From the NCBI RefSeq assembly GCF_914768045.1, contig NZ_CAJZCD010000001.1:372001-436000 (forward strand): DNA of 64,000 nt, read 5' to 3'. Source of the DNA: Snodgrassella communis. GTDB lineage: Bacteria; Pseudomonadota; Gammaproteobacteria; Burkholderiales; Neisseriaceae. This document shows positions 1 through 10,497 of the stretch, piece by piece (positions within the stretch are counted from its first letter, which is position 1; each line of letters begins with the position of its first letter). The position numbers and the translations under genes are program-made. The notes under the pieces are model-generated. The model was not told the origin of the DNA and did no database searches. It worked only from the letters and a program-made list of their open reading frames with translations.

Positions 1-2
1 CA

Positions 3-776
3 CCAGTACACAATACCGGTTCCGCAGCCAGTGCCGCTTCCGGCGTTAATGCAGCTGCATCCAGTAATAGCGCAGCTGAACTCAGCCAGAATGTCGATGC
101 CGGTATCAGTAAAAAAGTTAGCGAAAATCTGATAAAAAAAATGCAGAAAGCATTCAAGGGGTCGAAATTAAACATACAGAGTATCTATACCACTCCGTTT
201 AAAGGCATTTATGAAGTGGTAATTACCGGTAATCAGATTATCTATACTGACGAAAATGCTGATTACATCATGTTGGGCAATCTCATTGACCTGCAACACC
301 ATCAGAACCTAACCGAACAGCGTTTAAGCGAAGTGACCAGAGTAGACTTTAACCAACTGCCACTGGATAAAGCCATCAAAGAAGTTCGCGGTAACGGACA
401 GCGTATCATAGCCATATTCTCTGATCCCGATTGCCCGTTCTGTAAAAAACTTGAAGAAGAAATCGCTCAGATTGATAACATTACCGTCTATACTTTCCTA
501 ATGCCTGTACCTGAACTGCACCCCACAGCACAGAAAAAAGCGGTACAGATATGGTGTCAGAAAGAACGCACCGCAGCCTGGACCGCATGGATGCGTCACA
601 ACAAAGCACCCGCCAGCGTAGCCAATTGTGACAATCCAGTAGCTGAAACCATGAAACTGGGTGAAAAATTCGGCTTTAATGGTACTCCCACCATAATATT
701 CCCGAATGGTAAAACTATTTCCGGCCTGATGCGTAAAAACGATTTAGAGCAGGAACTGGGCAAAAACCAGAAATAA
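3..776 (+). CDS. dsbC: Thiol:disulfide interchange protein DsbC family (5' end cut by window)
   Basis: The frame is open from the first bases of the window, so the start codon and any signal peptide lie outside it. The visible part begins with an Ala/Ser-rich stretch, then a DsbC-like N-terminal (dimerisation) region with the pattern GIYEVVITGNQIIYTDENADY. A thioredoxin fold follows with the active site CPFC (SDPDCPFCKKLEEE) and the cis-proline loop GTPTIIFPNG. The family isomerises wrong disulfides in periplasmic proteins and is kept reduced by DsbD. The Ala/Ser-rich linker before the DsbC domain is longer than in the E. coli protein and may be a lipoprotein-type tether, but that end is not visible. 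A strong terminator follows 17 bases after the stop. Confidence 0.9.
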   Translation, partial: PVHNTGSAASAASGVNAAASSNSAAELSQNVDAGISKKVSENLIKKMQKAFKGSKLNIQSIYTTPFKGIYEVVITGNQIIYTDENADYIMLGNLIDLQHHQNLTEQRLSEVTRVDFNQLPLDKAIKEVRGNGQRIIAIFSDPDCPFCKKLEEEIAQIDNITVYTFLMPVPELHPTAQKKAVQIWCQKERTAAWTAWMRHNKAPASVANCDNPVAETMKLGEKFGFNGTPTIIFPNGKTISGLMRKNDLEQELGKNQK

Positions 777-793
777 CCAGCATCCATAGTTAA

Positions 794-820
794 AAGCAGC
801 CAGTTGTGGCTGCTTTTTTT
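794..820 (+). terminator. Rho-independent terminator of the dsbC-like gene
   Basis: A 9-bp stem (794-802 with 807-815, loop GTTG) runs into a T tract. It lies directly after the dsbC-like stop codon. Confidence 0.9.
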
Positions 821-1002
821 ATTCTGCCCACAATCCAGTACGGCCAGCACAATACTTTCAGCGATAACATTTATAGAAACCGGCATCAACCACTGCGTTC
901 ACAGCATCCGAACATATTTTCAACTGCCATTGGCGCGATACAGTTGCTGCCAAAAATTTCAGAAATTATTATTAATCATTACTAAAATTCAGCTCAAAAA
1001 CC

Positions 1003-1350
1003 ATGTATAGCGTTCAACGTGTTTATATCTACCAGCACCAGCAACCAGCCGTATTAATTGACCGCCTGTGGCCACGTGGAATTAGTAAAGCCAGATTAAA
1101 CGGTGTAGACTGGATCAAAACTGTTGCCCCCTCCAGCCAGTTGCGACAATGGCTGCATCAAAGTCCGGCCAGCCGCTACAACGAATTCTGCCAGCTCTAT
1201 CAGCAGGAGTTATATCAGCCGCAACAACAGCAGGCATTGCAAACACTACAGCAACTGCATCAGCGACACCAGCAGTTATGTCTGCTAACCGCGGCTAAAG
1301 ACATTGCCCACAGCCATGTACCTGTATTACTGGCACAATTACAAACTTAA
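1003..1350 (+). CDS. DUF488 family protein (YeaO-like)
   Basis: The 115-residue protein has the DUF488/YeaO hallmarks: an early VLIDRLWPRGISK motif and a C-terminal LLTAAKD motif, at the usual family length of 110-125 residues. The biochemical role of the family is not established. The C-terminal half is very rich in Gln (QQQQALQTLQQLHQRHQQL), which is unusual. The gene stands alone, convergent with accD. Start choice: ATG at 1003 is the first in frame that keeps the conserved N-terminal strand; no strong ribosome binding site is seen. Confidence 0.8.
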   Translation: MYSVQRVYIYQHQQPAVLIDRLWPRGISKARLNGVDWIKTVAPSSQLRQWLHQSPASRYNEFCQLYQQELYQPQQQQALQTLQQLHQRHQQLCLLTAAKDIAHSHVPVLLAQLQT

Positions 1351-1494
1351 ATCGGAAAGTAATACTACACTGACCAATCCACAAAAAGCCAGTTACCGCC
1401 GTTCGCTCAAAAATGTCTGACAACATTAACCCAGACGAACACATCTGAGTTTACAGTTTCGCCATCTGTGCACAGATTTCATTTCGGCCAGACA

Positions 1495-1527
1495 AATAAA
1501 AGTGCCCTGAAACAATATTTCAGGGCA
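1495..1527 (-). terminator. Terminator of accD (minus strand)
   Basis: A perfect 10-bp stem TGCCCTGAAA/TTTCAGGGCA (1503-1512 with 1518-1527) is followed on the minus strand by CTTTTATTTG. It lies 43 bases past the accD stop codon. Confidence 0.85.
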
Positions 1528-1569
1528 ACTAGGGTTAATCGTTCAGTTCAACAAACGAAAGTACTCATA

Positions 1570-2442
1570 TCAGGCTGCATCGGCACCAGCTTGCGAGCGT
1601 AACAAACCAATCAGACGTACAATACGTTCTTTTAATTCACGCCGGTCAACAATTTGATCGACTGCACCTTTATCCTGCAAAAATTCCGCACGCTGGAAAC
1701 CCTCAGGCAAAGTCTCACGTACCGTCTGCTCAATCACTCGCGGACCAGCAAAACCAATCAACGCATTCGGTTCAGCCAGCACCACATCACCAATAAAAGC
1801 AAAGCTAGCTGATACCCCACCCATGGTCGGATTAGTTAATACAGAAATAAATGGCAGCGATTTTTCAGTAAGCAGATGTAAAGCAGCACAGGTTTTTGCC
1901 ATTTGCATCAACGAATTCACACCTTCCTGCATTCGTGCACCACCAGAAGCAGCCACACAGATAAAGGTACAGTTATGCTTCACCGCCTCGCGCACCCCGC
2001 GCACAAAACGTTCACCCACAACTGAACCCATAGAACCACCAATAAAGTTGAATTCAAACGCCGCCACAACTACCGGCACACCATTCATAGTACCACGTAC
2101 CACCACCAGTGCATCATTTTCCTGTGTCAGCTTACGCGCAGCACTCAGGCGATCCGTATATTTCTTACTGTCACGGAACTTCAGAATATCAATTGGCTTA
2201 ATGTCAGCACCGATTTCATACTGCTTAGTTTCATCCAGCATCATCTGAATACGTTCACGCGCAGACACCGGATTATGGTGCCCACATTTCGGACACACTC
2301 CCATATTTTTCTTTAAATCAGTGGCATATAAAGTTGCCGCACACGACGGGCATTTCTGCCATAATCCTTCAGGGATACCTGCGGATTTAGCCACAGGATC
2401 TTTTTTAATCTTCGGTGGCAGGATTTTATCTAACCAACTCAT
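1570..2442 (-). CDS. accD: Acetyl-CoA carboxylase carboxyltransferase subunit beta
   Basis: AccD pairs with AccA to transfer the carboxyl group from biotin carboxyl carrier protein to acetyl-CoA, giving malonyl-CoA for fatty acid synthesis in the cytoplasm. The start was placed at [13 protein letters not shown] (290 residues), since the upstream in-frame extension lacks family similarity. The N-terminal zinc ribbon has Cys31, Cys34, Cys50 and Cys53 (CPSC...CPKC). The carboxyltransferase core follows with [21 protein letters not shown] and the [10 protein letters not shown] oxyanion region. It follows trpA by 68 bases on the same strand, an arrangement typical of Neisseriaceae, and ends in its own terminator. 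Confidence 0.97.
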   Translation of the reverse strand: MSWLDKILPPKIKKDPVAKSAGIPEGLWQKCPSCAATLYATDLKKNMGVCPKCGHHNPVSARERIQMMLDETKQYEIGADIKPIDILKFRDSKKYTDRLSAARKLTQENDALVVVRGTMNGVPVVVAAFEFNFIGGSMGSVVGERFVRGVREAVKHNCTFICVAASGGARMQEGVNSLMQMAKTCAALHLLTEKSLPFISVLTNPTMGGVSASFAFIGDVVLAEPNALIGFAGPRVIEQTVRETLPEGFQRAEFLQDKGAVDQIVDRRELKERIVRLIGLLRSQAGADAA

Positions 2443-2510
2443 GTTTTCATTCCCGGTTATTGCCAGCAGCCTGTAACAGGCTACCATGCAGAATTAGGAC
2501 GCTGCACAGA

Positions 2511-3296
2511 TTATTCCAGTGCCTGCTTGAGCTCGGCAACAACAGGTGCCAGAGCCTCAGCCTCACGACCAGCATGCTCGGCTATCGTCTGCACAAAGCG
2601 ACTGCCAACGATCACCGCATCTGCTATCGCCCCGATACGACGGGCACTGTCGGCATCACGAATACCAAAACCCACACCAACAGGCACCTGAATAAACTGG
2701 CGTAAATGATCAATTTTACGCGAAACTTCAGTCGTATCCAACTGTGATGAACCAGTTACCCCCTTGAGGGACACATAATAAACAAAACCACTGGCTCTGC
2801 TGCCAATCAGCTTAATCCGCTCATCTGTGGTGGTTGGTGCAATCAGAAAAATACAGTCCAGCCCATTCTTCTGTAACTGGACATACAAATCATCAATCGC
2901 CTCTGCCGGGCAATCTACCGTCAACACCCCATCCACACCAGCCTGTACAGCAGCCTGTGCAAAACGCTCATAGCCCATATGATAAACTGGATTCAGATAA
3001 CCCATGAGTACCACCGGCGTAGTCTGATTTTCCTGCCTGAACTGAGCCACCACCTGCAATACATCTGCTAAAGACACATGGTGGCGCAAAGCACGTTCAG
3101 TTGCAGCCTGAATAACAGACCCATCTGCCATCGGGTCAGAAAAAGGCACACCCAGCTCAATAATATCTGTACCATTGGCAACCAGCGTCTGCATCAATTG
3201 CAGTGTTGTCGCCAGATCCGGATCACCACAAGTGATGTATGACACCAGAGCAGTGCGACCATGCAACTGCTCAAACGTCTGTTGAATTCTACTCAT
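2511..3296 (-). CDS. trpA: Tryptophan synthase alpha chain
   Basis: TrpA cleaves indole-3-glycerol phosphate to indole and glyceraldehyde 3-phosphate and channels indole to TrpB. The 261-residue TIM barrel carries the catalytic Glu47 (IIELGVPFSDP) and Asp58 (MADGS), plus the phosphate-binding GFGIRD segment near the C-terminus. It lies upstream of accD with a 68-base gap and is probably cotranscribed with it. trpB is about 3.1 kb away and not in the same tight unit, so the trp genes are scattered. Confidence 0.97.
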   Translation of the reverse strand: MSRIQQTFEQLHGRTALVSYITCGDPDLATTLQLMQTLVANGTDIIELGVPFSDPMADGSVIQAATERALRHHVSLADVLQVVAQFRQENQTTPVVLMGYLNPVYHMGYERFAQAAVQAGVDGVLTVDCPAEAIDDLYVQLQKNGLDCIFLIAPTTTDERIKLIGSRASGFVYYVSLKGVTGSSQLDTTEVSRKIDHLRQFIQVPVGVGFGIRDADSARRIGAIADAVIVGSRFVQTIAEHAGREAEALAPVVAELKQALE

Positions 3297-3450
3297 TTTC
3301 GTTCTCTACTTATTCCCGAACACATCAGTGGTGTAGCTAGACAACTACCATGCTGTCTCCCTTTGTGAGCGGCCGAATATTGATAGCCTGCAACACCACC
3401 CGTGCTGATTGTCATAGCGTGCATCATAACATGCACTACCATTACAACCC

Positions 3451-4812
3451 TTAATTTTTCATTGCCTGCACCGGTGCAGGCACACGCCCGCCACGATTAA
3501 TAAACACCTCACAGGAACCAGACTTCACCGGCATAACAGGAGCCCGTCCAAGCAGACCACCAAACTCAACATGATCACCTACATCCTTACCGGTAACCGG
3601 AATAACCCGTACTGCCGTGGTTTTACTATTAATCAGACCAATAGCTGCTTCATCAGCAATAATGCCCGCCAACGTACTGGCCGGAGTATCCCCCGGCACG
3701 GCAATCATATCCAGTCCCACCGAGCACACCGCAGTCATCGCTTCCAGCTTGTCCAGCGTCAACACACCGGCTTCTACCGCTGCTATCATACCTTCATCTT
3801 CCGATACCGGAATAAATGCGCCACTCAATCCTCCTACTGCGCTGGAAGCCATCATGCCACCTTTTTTTACCGCATCGTTCAGCAGTGCCAGTGCCGCAGT
3901 TGTTCCATGAGTTCCGCAAACACTCAACCCCATCGCCTCCAGAATTCGGGCAACGCTGTCACCCACAGCCGGAGTTGGCGCCAATGACAAATCCAGAATA
4001 CCAAACGGGATACCCAGCATCTTACTGGCCTCATGCCCAATCAGTTCACCCACACGAGTAATCTTGAAAGCAGTTTTCTTCACCAGCTCGGCAACTTCAG
4101 TCAAAGACAGGCCTTGCGTATTCTGCAACGCAGCACACACCACACCCGGACCAGATACCCCGACATTAATCACACAATCTGCCTCACCTGCACCATGAAA
4201 AGCACCGGCCATAAACGGATTATCTTCTACAGCATTACAAAACACCACCAGCTTGGCACAGCCAAAGCCTTCCGGCGTTATTGCTGCCGTCTGCCGGATG
4301 GTTTCACCCATCAGCCGGACTGCATCCATATTGATACCAGCACGGGTAGAACCGATATTCACCGAGCTGCATACCACATCAGTACAGGCCATAGCCTCAG
4401 GAATCGAACGAATTAACACCTCATCCGCTGCACTCATACCTTTATGTACCAATGCAGAAAAACCACCGATAAACGAAATACCAATAGCCTTTGCTGCCTT
4501 ATCCAGCGTCTGCGCAATCGAAACATAAGAATCTGCACCAGTAGCCGCACCAATCTGCGCAATCGGCGTTACCGCAATGCGCTGATTCACAATCGGCACA
4601 CCATATTTGGCAGACAACTCCGTTGCTGTCTGCACCAGATTTTTACCAACCCGAGTAATCTTGGCAAAAATCTTCTCATTCAGACGATCAATATCCGTAT
4701 CAATACAATCATGTAAATCAATACCGATAGTTATCGTACGGACATCAAAATGCTGGTCAGAGACCATACGTACAGTCTCCAGAATTTCATTATTCTGAAT
4801 AGAAAATGACAT
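3451..4812 (-). CDS. PFL family (UPF0210/DUF711) protein
   Basis: The 453-residue protein matches the DUF711/UPF0210 family, with recognisable segments such as [14 protein letters not shown] near the N-terminus, GVSGPGVV and [20 protein letters not shown]. The family is related to pyruvate-formate-lyase-like folds; no reaction is established. The gene starts 9 bases after the ACT-domain gene, and its Shine-Dalgarno (TAGGAG) overlaps that gene's stop codon, so the two are probably translationally coupled. This pairing with a UPF0237 ACT protein is widely conserved and suggests the ACT subunit regulates the PFL-like protein. Confidence 0.9.
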   Translation of the reverse strand: MSFSIQNNEILETVRMVSDQHFDVRTITIGIDLHDCIDTDIDRLNEKIFAKITRVGKNLVQTATELSAKYGVPIVNQRIAVTPIAQIGAATGADSYVSIAQTLDKAAKAIGISFIGGFSALVHKGMSAADEVLIRSIPEAMACTDVVCSSVNIGSTRAGINMDAVRLMGETIRQTAAITPEGFGCAKLVVFCNAVEDNPFMAGAFHGAGEADCVINVGVSGPGVVCAALQNTQGLSLTEVAELVKKTAFKITRVGELIGHEASKMLGIPFGILDLSLAPTPAVGDSVARILEAMGLSVCGTHGTTAALALLNDAVKKGGMMASSAVGGLSGAFIPVSEDEGMIAAVEAGVLTLDKLEAMTAVCSVGLDMIAVPGDTPASTLAGIIADEAAIGLINSKTTAVRVIPVTGKDVGDHVEFGGLLGRAPVMPVKSGSCEVFINRGGRVPAPVQAMKN

Positions 4813-4821
4813 AAGCGACTC

Positions 4822-5097
4822 CTAAATCCGGTGCATAGCATTAAATAAAGCCTCATCCTGCACACGGATGTGCAAACCCCGTTTTTCACCCTCACTATCC
4901 AGAAACTCACTGAACTGCAAACGCGGCAAAGTACAGCGTTCCGTATCCAGCAAAATAATCATCGTAAAATAATCATCCATTAGCTGCTGGCTGATATTCA
5001 TAATACTCACCTGATGATCCGCCAGCAGTGTGGCCACCTCAGCAACAATACCAATACGATCCTTACCAATCACTGTCATCACAGCACGATTAGACAT
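4822..5097 (-). CDS. ACT domain protein (UPF0237)
   Basis: A single ACT domain of 91 residues (MSNRAVMTVIGKDRIGIVAE...) with the DRIGIVAEVATLLADHQVSI motif of amino-acid-sensing modules. The start at 5097 was chosen because GGGA lies six bases upstream; an in-frame ATG four codons earlier has no good ribosome binding site. It is the first gene of a two-gene unit with the downstream UPF0210 protein. ACT domains bind small ligands, often amino acids; the ligand here is unknown. Confidence 0.9.
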   Translation of the reverse strand: MSNRAVMTVIGKDRIGIVAEVATLLADHQVSIMNISQQLMDDYFTMIILLDTERCTLPRLQFSEFLDSEGEKRGLHIRVQDEALFNAMHRI

Positions 5098-5187
5098 AAA
5101 CAATCCCATTCACAATTACAATCACAATTACAAACCAGAATAGACCACACCAACCACTTATCCAGCAGATAAAATGGTCGTACAGAT

Positions 5188-6366
5188 CTAAGCCATATGT
5201 TCACATTTAAACAGCAGCGCACACAGCAAAATCAGCAGCGCAATCGCGCCACCAAGCAATGCCACACCACCCCAGCCATAATGCGCATAAGCCATAGCAG
5301 ACGCAAGCGAACCGAGTACCCCGCCAATAAAATACATACTCATATAGCCAGAAGCAATCCGGCCTTTCAGTGCCGGATCTGAGCGATAAATCAGCGACTG
5401 ATTACAAATATGCAAAGCCTGAATGGCAAAATCCAGCAGTATCACACCACCAATCAGCGCCCACAAATACATTCCTCCTGCATACAACAGTGCCCAGCTA
5501 AGCAGAAACAACAGTGCACACACCACCGTCATTGCATAAGTATGACCTTTATCGGCTGCCCAGCCACCCACATTCGAACCAAATATTCCTAGCGCACCAA
5601 ACAAACCAAACAAGCCAATCGTACTTAAACTGAAATAATAAGGAGCATGGCTTAGCAACAGCGTAAGCGGCGTCCACAATACCGAAAACAGGCAGAAATC
5701 CAGCGCGCCCAGCATACCGCGCTGACGCAGTAACGGCGTACGCCACAGCAACGACCATACCGATACCAGCGTCTGCCAGTAGCCCAGCGCACTGCGCTCG
5801 CGCTGCACATGAGGCAACTTCCATTGCAAAATCAAAGTCATTAGCAACAGCATCGCCGCACCTAGCACATATACCATGCGCCAGCCCCACCAATGAGCAA
5901 CCAGCCCAGAAAAAGTACGAGACAGCAGAATGCCAAGCAGCAGCCCACTCATTAGCGTACCAATCACCCGACCTCGCTGCTCCGGAGCCGTCAGACTGGC
6001 AGCCAGCGGCATCAGTATCTGCGCCACCGTACAAAAAGCGCCCACCAGCAGCAAACCACCAACAAACAGCCACAGGCTCGGTGCCAGCGCAATCAGCAGA
6101 GCACTGATACTCACCACCGCATACAGCGACACAATCAGCTTTTTGTTATCCAGCAAATCACCCAGTGGCACCAGAAAAATCAACCCGAGTGCATAGGCCA
6201 ATTGCGTCAGCGTAATCAGCATCCCACTACTGGCCACATCCAGACCAAAATAGCGTGCCATTACCTCAATCAGCGGAAACACAAAATAATTACTGGCCAC
6301 CGCCAGACCAATGGCCAGAGCCATCAAAAAAATCTGCACAGAAGACAGCTTAATACTCTTATTCAT
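5188..6366 (-). CDS. MFS transporter (drug:H+ antiporter-like)
   Basis: A 392-residue inner-membrane protein with about twelve hydrophobic segments and the MFS loop signature LVPLGDLLDNKKLI between segments 2 and 3. Overall it resembles single-component MFS exporters of the YnfM/arabinose-efflux type. The substrate cannot be read from sequence. An ATG at 6366 is preferred over the GTG two codons upstream. It lies between the ACT/PFL pair and trpB on the same strand without obvious terminators, so read-through from trpB is possible. Confidence 0.85.
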   Translation of the reverse strand: MNKSIKLSSVQIFLMALAIGLAVASNYFVFPLIEVMARYFGLDVASSGMLITLTQLAYALGLIFLVPLGDLLDNKKLIVSLYAVVSISALLIALAPSLWLFVGGLLLVGAFCTVAQILMPLAASLTAPEQRGRVIGTLMSGLLLGILLSRTFSGLVAHWWGWRMVYVLGAAMLLLMTLILQWKLPHVQRERSALGYWQTLVSVWSLLWRTPLLRQRGMLGALDFCLFSVLWTPLTLLLSHAPYYFSLSTIGLFGLFGALGIFGSNVGGWAADKGHTYAMTVVCALLFLLSWALLYAGGMYLWALIGGVILLDFAIQALHICNQSLIYRSDPALKGRIASGYMSMYFIGGVLGSLASAMAYAHYGWGGVALLGGAIALLILLCALLFKCEHMA

Positions 6367-6421
6367 ACACACAACAAATAATTATTATCCGGCTTCCAGC
6401 ATAGCGCAGTAATCCAAATAA

Positions 6422-7624
6422 TCACACATTAATTCCATCTAGCCGGGCTACCGTATTGATATCCTTATCGCCGCGTCCAGACAGATTCACCAGAATCACC
6501 TCATCCTTGCTCATCTTCGGCGCATTTTCCACCGCCCAGGCCAGCGCATGGCTGGATTCCAGTGCCGGAATAATACCCTCTTGATGACATAGCAAATGAA
6601 AAGCTTCCATTGCTGCCTCATCACCCATTGCCTCATACTGAACTCGGCCAATATCATGCAACAAACTATGTTCTGGGCCGATGCCCGGATAGTCCAGACC
6701 AGCAGATACAGAATGAGTGGAAACAACCTGTCCATACTCATCCTGCATCAGATAACTGCGAAAACCATGTAATACCCCAACAGGGCTGTGTGAACTGATA
6801 GGAGCCGCATGCTGATGTCCAGATAAGCCCAAACCACCAGCCTCAACCCCAACCAGACGGGTCTCGGACACATTAATATAAGGATAAAACAGACCTATGG
6901 CATTAGAACCGCCACCGACACAAGCCACAGCCACATCCGGCTGACGACCAATGGCTTCCTGCATCTGCTCTTTCGCTTCATTGCCAATAACACACTGAAA
7001 ATCGCGCACCATTTCCGGGTATGGCATCGGCCCTGCCGATGTACCAATAATATAATAGGTATCATCTACCCGCGCCACCCACTCACGCAAAGCCTCATTC
7101 ATAGCGTCTTTCAGAGTACACGAACCGGAATCCACCCCAACCACCTGTGCACCCAGCAGCTTCATCCGGTACACATTCGGTGCCTGACGCTCAATATCCT
7201 CTGTGCCCATAAACACCGTGCATTCCATACCAAAGCGCGCTGCTACCGTAGCCGAAGCCACACCATGCTGGCCGGCACCGGTTTCAGCAATTACCCGCTT
7301 TTTACCCATTCGCTGCGCCAGCAAGGCCTGACCAATCGTATTATTAATCTTATGTGCACCGGTATGATTCAAATCTTCCCGTTTCAGATAAATCTGCGCC
7401 CCTCCCAGATAGGCAGACAGGCGGCGGGCATGGTAAACCGGGCTGGGACGACCCACATAATATTTCAAATCCTCATGGTACTGCGCCCAGAACGATGGAT
7501 CAGCCTTTGCCGCATAATAAGCCTGTTTTAATTCAGTTAAAGCGGTAATCAGCGTCTCCGACACAAACAACCCACCGTGCTCACCAAAAAACCCCTGTTC
7601 ATCTGGATAGTGATAATTTTCCAT
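6422..7624 (-). CDS. trpB: Tryptophan synthase beta chain
   Basis: TrpB condenses indole with serine to make tryptophan using pyridoxal phosphate. The PLP lysine is Lys92 in HTGAHKINN, and the phosphate-binding glycine loop is GGGSNAIG. The length, 400 residues from [11 protein letters not shown], is typical. That start has an AGGA six bases upstream; the in-frame extension [11 protein letters not shown] is outside the conserved protein. trpA lies about 3.1 kb downstream, separated by the MFS and PFL/ACT genes. Confidence 0.97.
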   Translation of the reverse strand: MENYHYPDEQGFFGEHGGLFVSETLITALTELKQAYYAAKADPSFWAQYHEDLKYYVGRPSPVYHARRLSAYLGGAQIYLKREDLNHTGAHKINNTIGQALLAQRMGKKRVIAETGAGQHGVASATVAARFGMECTVFMGTEDIERQAPNVYRMKLLGAQVVGVDSGSCTLKDAMNEALREWVARVDDTYYIIGTSAGPMPYPEMVRDFQCVIGNEAKEQMQEAIGRQPDVAVACVGGGSNAIGLFYPYINVSETRLVGVEAGGLGLSGHQHAAPISSHSPVGVLHGFRSYLMQDEYGQVVSTHSVSAGLDYPGIGPEHSLLHDIGRVQYEAMGDEAAMEAFHLLCHQEGIIPALESSHALAWAVENAPKMSKDEVILVNLSGRGDKDINTVARLDGINV

Positions 7625-7914
7625 ATTTCCTTCCATTGAGCGATAACTTACCCGCATAGTAAACTATCCAGTCATATTAACATTTTTTAAATACATTATC
7701 CTGTTATCCATACTTAATTCCGAATAAATAAAACCATTTCCCCCAGCCAAATAACAACAAAATCCCAGTTACCGCCAACCTAACAGTTGACTGACAACGG
7801 GGATTTATCCATATCTGCTTCAGATGAACGAATAATTCAGATTAGCAACAGTTGAAACAATATTTATCCAGTCTGAATACACGCACTATAGTAAACATGC
7901 TTAATAAAAAAAAT

Positions 7915-9138
7915 TTAGTTACTGGTTTTGCGATATTTGATACCCAAATCTCTGGCCAGCGTTTTGGCCAGATCATCCATCTTCTTAGCTTTGGTATTGC
8001 CATATATTGAAAAATACTCAAACAACAAAATTTTTTGTCTTTCTTTTGTTGCAGTTAAAACCAGATTAACCGACCTGCCCGTTAAAATATTACCTTTCTT
8101 AATTGTCGTCAGCATACTATCGGATGATAAACAATAGCGAGTTTCACCTTTGATAGCATCGCTGATAGTTATGTTTTTCTCTGCTCTGTTAAGAATAATA
8201 TATTTTGCTACTCTGCCTTGACTTTGATTACATTGATACCAATGGAAAAGAAATAATAGCGAAAATACCAGAATAATCAGAAAAAAAATCAAATCTCCAA
8301 TAGAATTATGGTTTCTGAAATAACTGCCTGCACAAACTGCTACGCAACCTGATCCCCAGTAAATATAATTTTCTTTATCACTTTTTAATACTTTGTCAGT
8401 AATTCTATATTTTAAAAAAGGATAGACAGACCACTCAATAATATTCTTATTATGCTTCAAACCATTATTGATTGTATTAAAAATCTCTTTAGCATTACAG
8501 TCAAAATATCGAATACCTAAATCTTTTGCCAATAACGCCGCTACAGCATTCATCTTCTGTTGTAAGTCTTTTGAATTGGAGCCGTAGTACTCCAATAAAA
8601 GAATATGTTTATTTCGTTCTGGTATGGATAAAAACAGATTGATTGCCCGAGGACATCTAAGATCCATATTATTCCGTGAAGCATATAGATTCCAGTTGCT
8701 TCGCAGCAGATATTGTTCTTTATGTCCATTGATAGTGACTATCGTCAGCAATTTCCGATGCCGATCCAGAACAACATATTGTGCTGGCTTAATTGGCTCA
8801 TTCCTTATGCTTAACAACATCAGATATATATAAAACCCCAAGCTAATAATAACAAGCCAACAAGAAATCCAATCTGTAGCAGTCAACCCACTTTCTGAAA
8901 TCTTTTTCAGAAACATATTTAAAAAAAGCCCAAAACCAGCAAATAATATCATAAACAAATAACATATATATGACTGATACCTGAGATGCCGATCATCCTT
9001 TTTTCCTTTCAGTTTAGGATATACTGGCCATTGTAGAATTGATTTATCATTTTCCAGCTCCTCCCGAATTTGTTTAAGAATCTGTCGCGAATTTAACCTT
9101 TGTCGGTTCTGCCCTATCTTTACATTACTCCAATCCAC
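7915..9138 (-). CDS. Membrane protein of unknown function with two homologous halves
   Basis: I do not recognise this family. The 407-residue protein is an internal duplication. Each half begins with ILQWPVYPKLK / IIEWSVYPFLK, continues through a hydrophobic hairpin, then a beta-rich cytoplasmic part (YVVLDRHRKLLTI / YIILNRAEKNITI; INLFLSIPERNKHILLLEY / VNLVLTATKERQKILLFEY), and ends in LAKDLGIRY / LARDLGIKY. The beta-rich part could be a PH-like domain, but that is a guess from its pattern. Start: GTG at 9138 with GGGAG seven bases upstream; a TTG one codon earlier is possible. A related single-unit gene and a decayed copy lie just upstream. AT content is higher than in the core genes. Confidence 0.8.
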   Translation of the reverse strand: MDWSNVKIGQNRQRLNSRQILKQIREELENDKSILQWPVYPKLKGKKDDRHLRYQSYICYLFMILFAGFGLFLNMFLKKISESGLTATDWISCWLVIISLGFYIYLMLLSIRNEPIKPAQYVVLDRHRKLLTIVTINGHKEQYLLRSNWNLYASRNNMDLRCPRAINLFLSIPERNKHILLLEYYGSNSKDLQQKMNAVAALLAKDLGIRYFDCNAKEIFNTINNGLKHNKNIIEWSVYPFLKYRITDKVLKSDKENYIYWGSGCVAVCAGSYFRNHNSIGDLIFFLIILVFSLLFLFHWYQCNQSQGRVAKYIILNRAEKNITISDAIKGETRYCLSSDSMLTTIKKGNILTGRSVNLVLTATKERQKILLFEYFSIYGNTKAKKMDDLAKTLARDLGIKYRKTSN

Positions 9139-9399
9139 CAATAAACTCCCTTTAACTGGTATTGAAACTAATTAATTTAAACAATTGAATTTCTGTATCA
9201 AAGCAATCTAACTATTATTCGCCTTTAATCAATATCCCAATAGAATATACTATTAAGATTATTGAAATCTTCTTATTTTAACTGGGATAACATTTACCAC
9301 AATTCAAAAGAACACTAGAATTTGGATATTTCCATAAAATAAAGACATAAATTACTTATACTATTTATATAAAACTATTGTTGCAACAGCATAAGTAGC

Positions 9400-9850
9400 C
9401 TAGCTGATAATTTTGCCACACCTGATGCCCAAATCGCCAGCCAAAGCTTGCATTTGCGCTACCGGAACATGACGCTAAATCCCCAAATACACCTACCGCA
9501 CTACCTTTTTTCGCATTCTAGTTGCAGATAGCAGCAAATTAACTGATTCTCAGGTTAAAATATTACTTTGAACAGCTACGTTTTACGCATCGAATAAGCT
9601 AGATAAACATTGAAATTTATCAATAAAATGGTAAACAATACAAAAACTGAATTTAGAATAGTTGCTTAAATACGGTAATCTATAACAAGCATTGCAGCCA
9701 ACAAACAGCCGTACCCTAATTCTCCTCAAACAGATTATCTTTTCCTTGTAAATCAGCGTATCCTTGCCATTGCAGTATTATTTGTCCATGCTCCGGCTCT
9801 TCCCTGATAGTTCTGAGTACTTGTTGTATTCTGCGTATTATTATCATCTC
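9400..9850 (-). pseudogene. Decayed copy of the two-half membrane protein family
   Basis: Minus-strand translation gives fragments clearly homologous to both ends of the neighbouring gene. Near 9840-9730 are IREEPEHGQIILQWQGY and downstream residues (compare IREELENDKSILQWPVY). Near 9560-9405 are NILT-stop-ESVNLLLSATR and MQALAGDLGIRCGKIIS (compare NILTGRSVNLVLTATK and LAKTLARDLGIKYRKTSN). Stop codons and frameshifts interrupt it and the middle is mostly lost. It sits between the two intact relatives, so this is the remains of a third tandem member. Confidence 0.8.
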
Positions 9851-9888
9851 CCTTGTCCGAAGCCTGCGTAGCCAAATACCACTAATAC

Positions 9889-10497
9889 TCAATATATTTT
9901 ATTGATCACATAATCCCGTGCACGGATAATATTCAATTCTTTAGCAAGAATATCTGCCACCTCAATCAATTGCTTCAAAGCGTCAACGTCACAGAAGAAA
10001 TATTCAAACAGGATCTCAGCAGTTTTCAGATTTTCATCCTTGATTACTAGCCTGCCTCTGCGCCAAAGTGGTGGTTTATATGATGAAACTTTACGCCCAT
10101 AAGGTAAAGCACACTCAACACGGATAAAATAATTATCGGTAAGCTGGTGTTGCCTGATCTCATATTGCTCATTGCTTACGGTAATCGTTCTATTTTCACG
10201 ATCTAAGCGGATTAAATGTGATTCCTTTATAGCACAGGTTTTCTTATTATTATGCATCCATATCGCATAAATAATGATTGAAATAAACAATACTACAATC
10301 GAAAGACTATAAATAAAAAGTAGCTCAGCGATAAAATACAAACTAAATATAATTACATTCCAAATACTAAAATACTGGCCTGTCCATTTAAATAATTTAG
10401 AAAATCTTACCGGACAAGATTGCCACTCAATTATCGGCTTTTCTGACTGCACATCTGCTTTCATCTGTAAAAAAACTTTATGCTCTGAAAGCTTCAT
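9889..10497 (-). CDS. Single-unit membrane protein related to the 7.9-9.1 kb gene
   Basis: 202 residues, family not recognised. It has the same layout as one half of the gene at 7915-9138: KPIIEWQSCPV, a hydrophobic hairpin (about residues 45-85), a beta-rich part with HLIRLDRENRTITV and AEILFEYFF, and the closing LAKELNI. The start at 10497 has a very strong ribosome binding site (AAGGGGAAG). The two proteins probably arose by duplication; the role is unknown. Confidence 0.8.
   Translation of the reverse strand: MKLSEHKVFLQMKADVQSEKPIIEWQSCPVRFSKLFKWTGQYFSIWNVIIFSLYFIAELLFIYSLSIVVLFISIIIYAIWMHNNKKTCAIKESHLIRLDRENRTITVSNEQYEIRQHQLTDNYFIRVECALPYGRKVSSYKPPLWRRGRLVIKDENLKTAEILFEYFFCDVDALKQLIEVADILAKELNIIRARDYVINKIY

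Noticed and set aside
596-1010. Short frames on both strands around the dsbC terminator.
   Set aside because: They run through the terminator hairpin and antisense to a clear gene.
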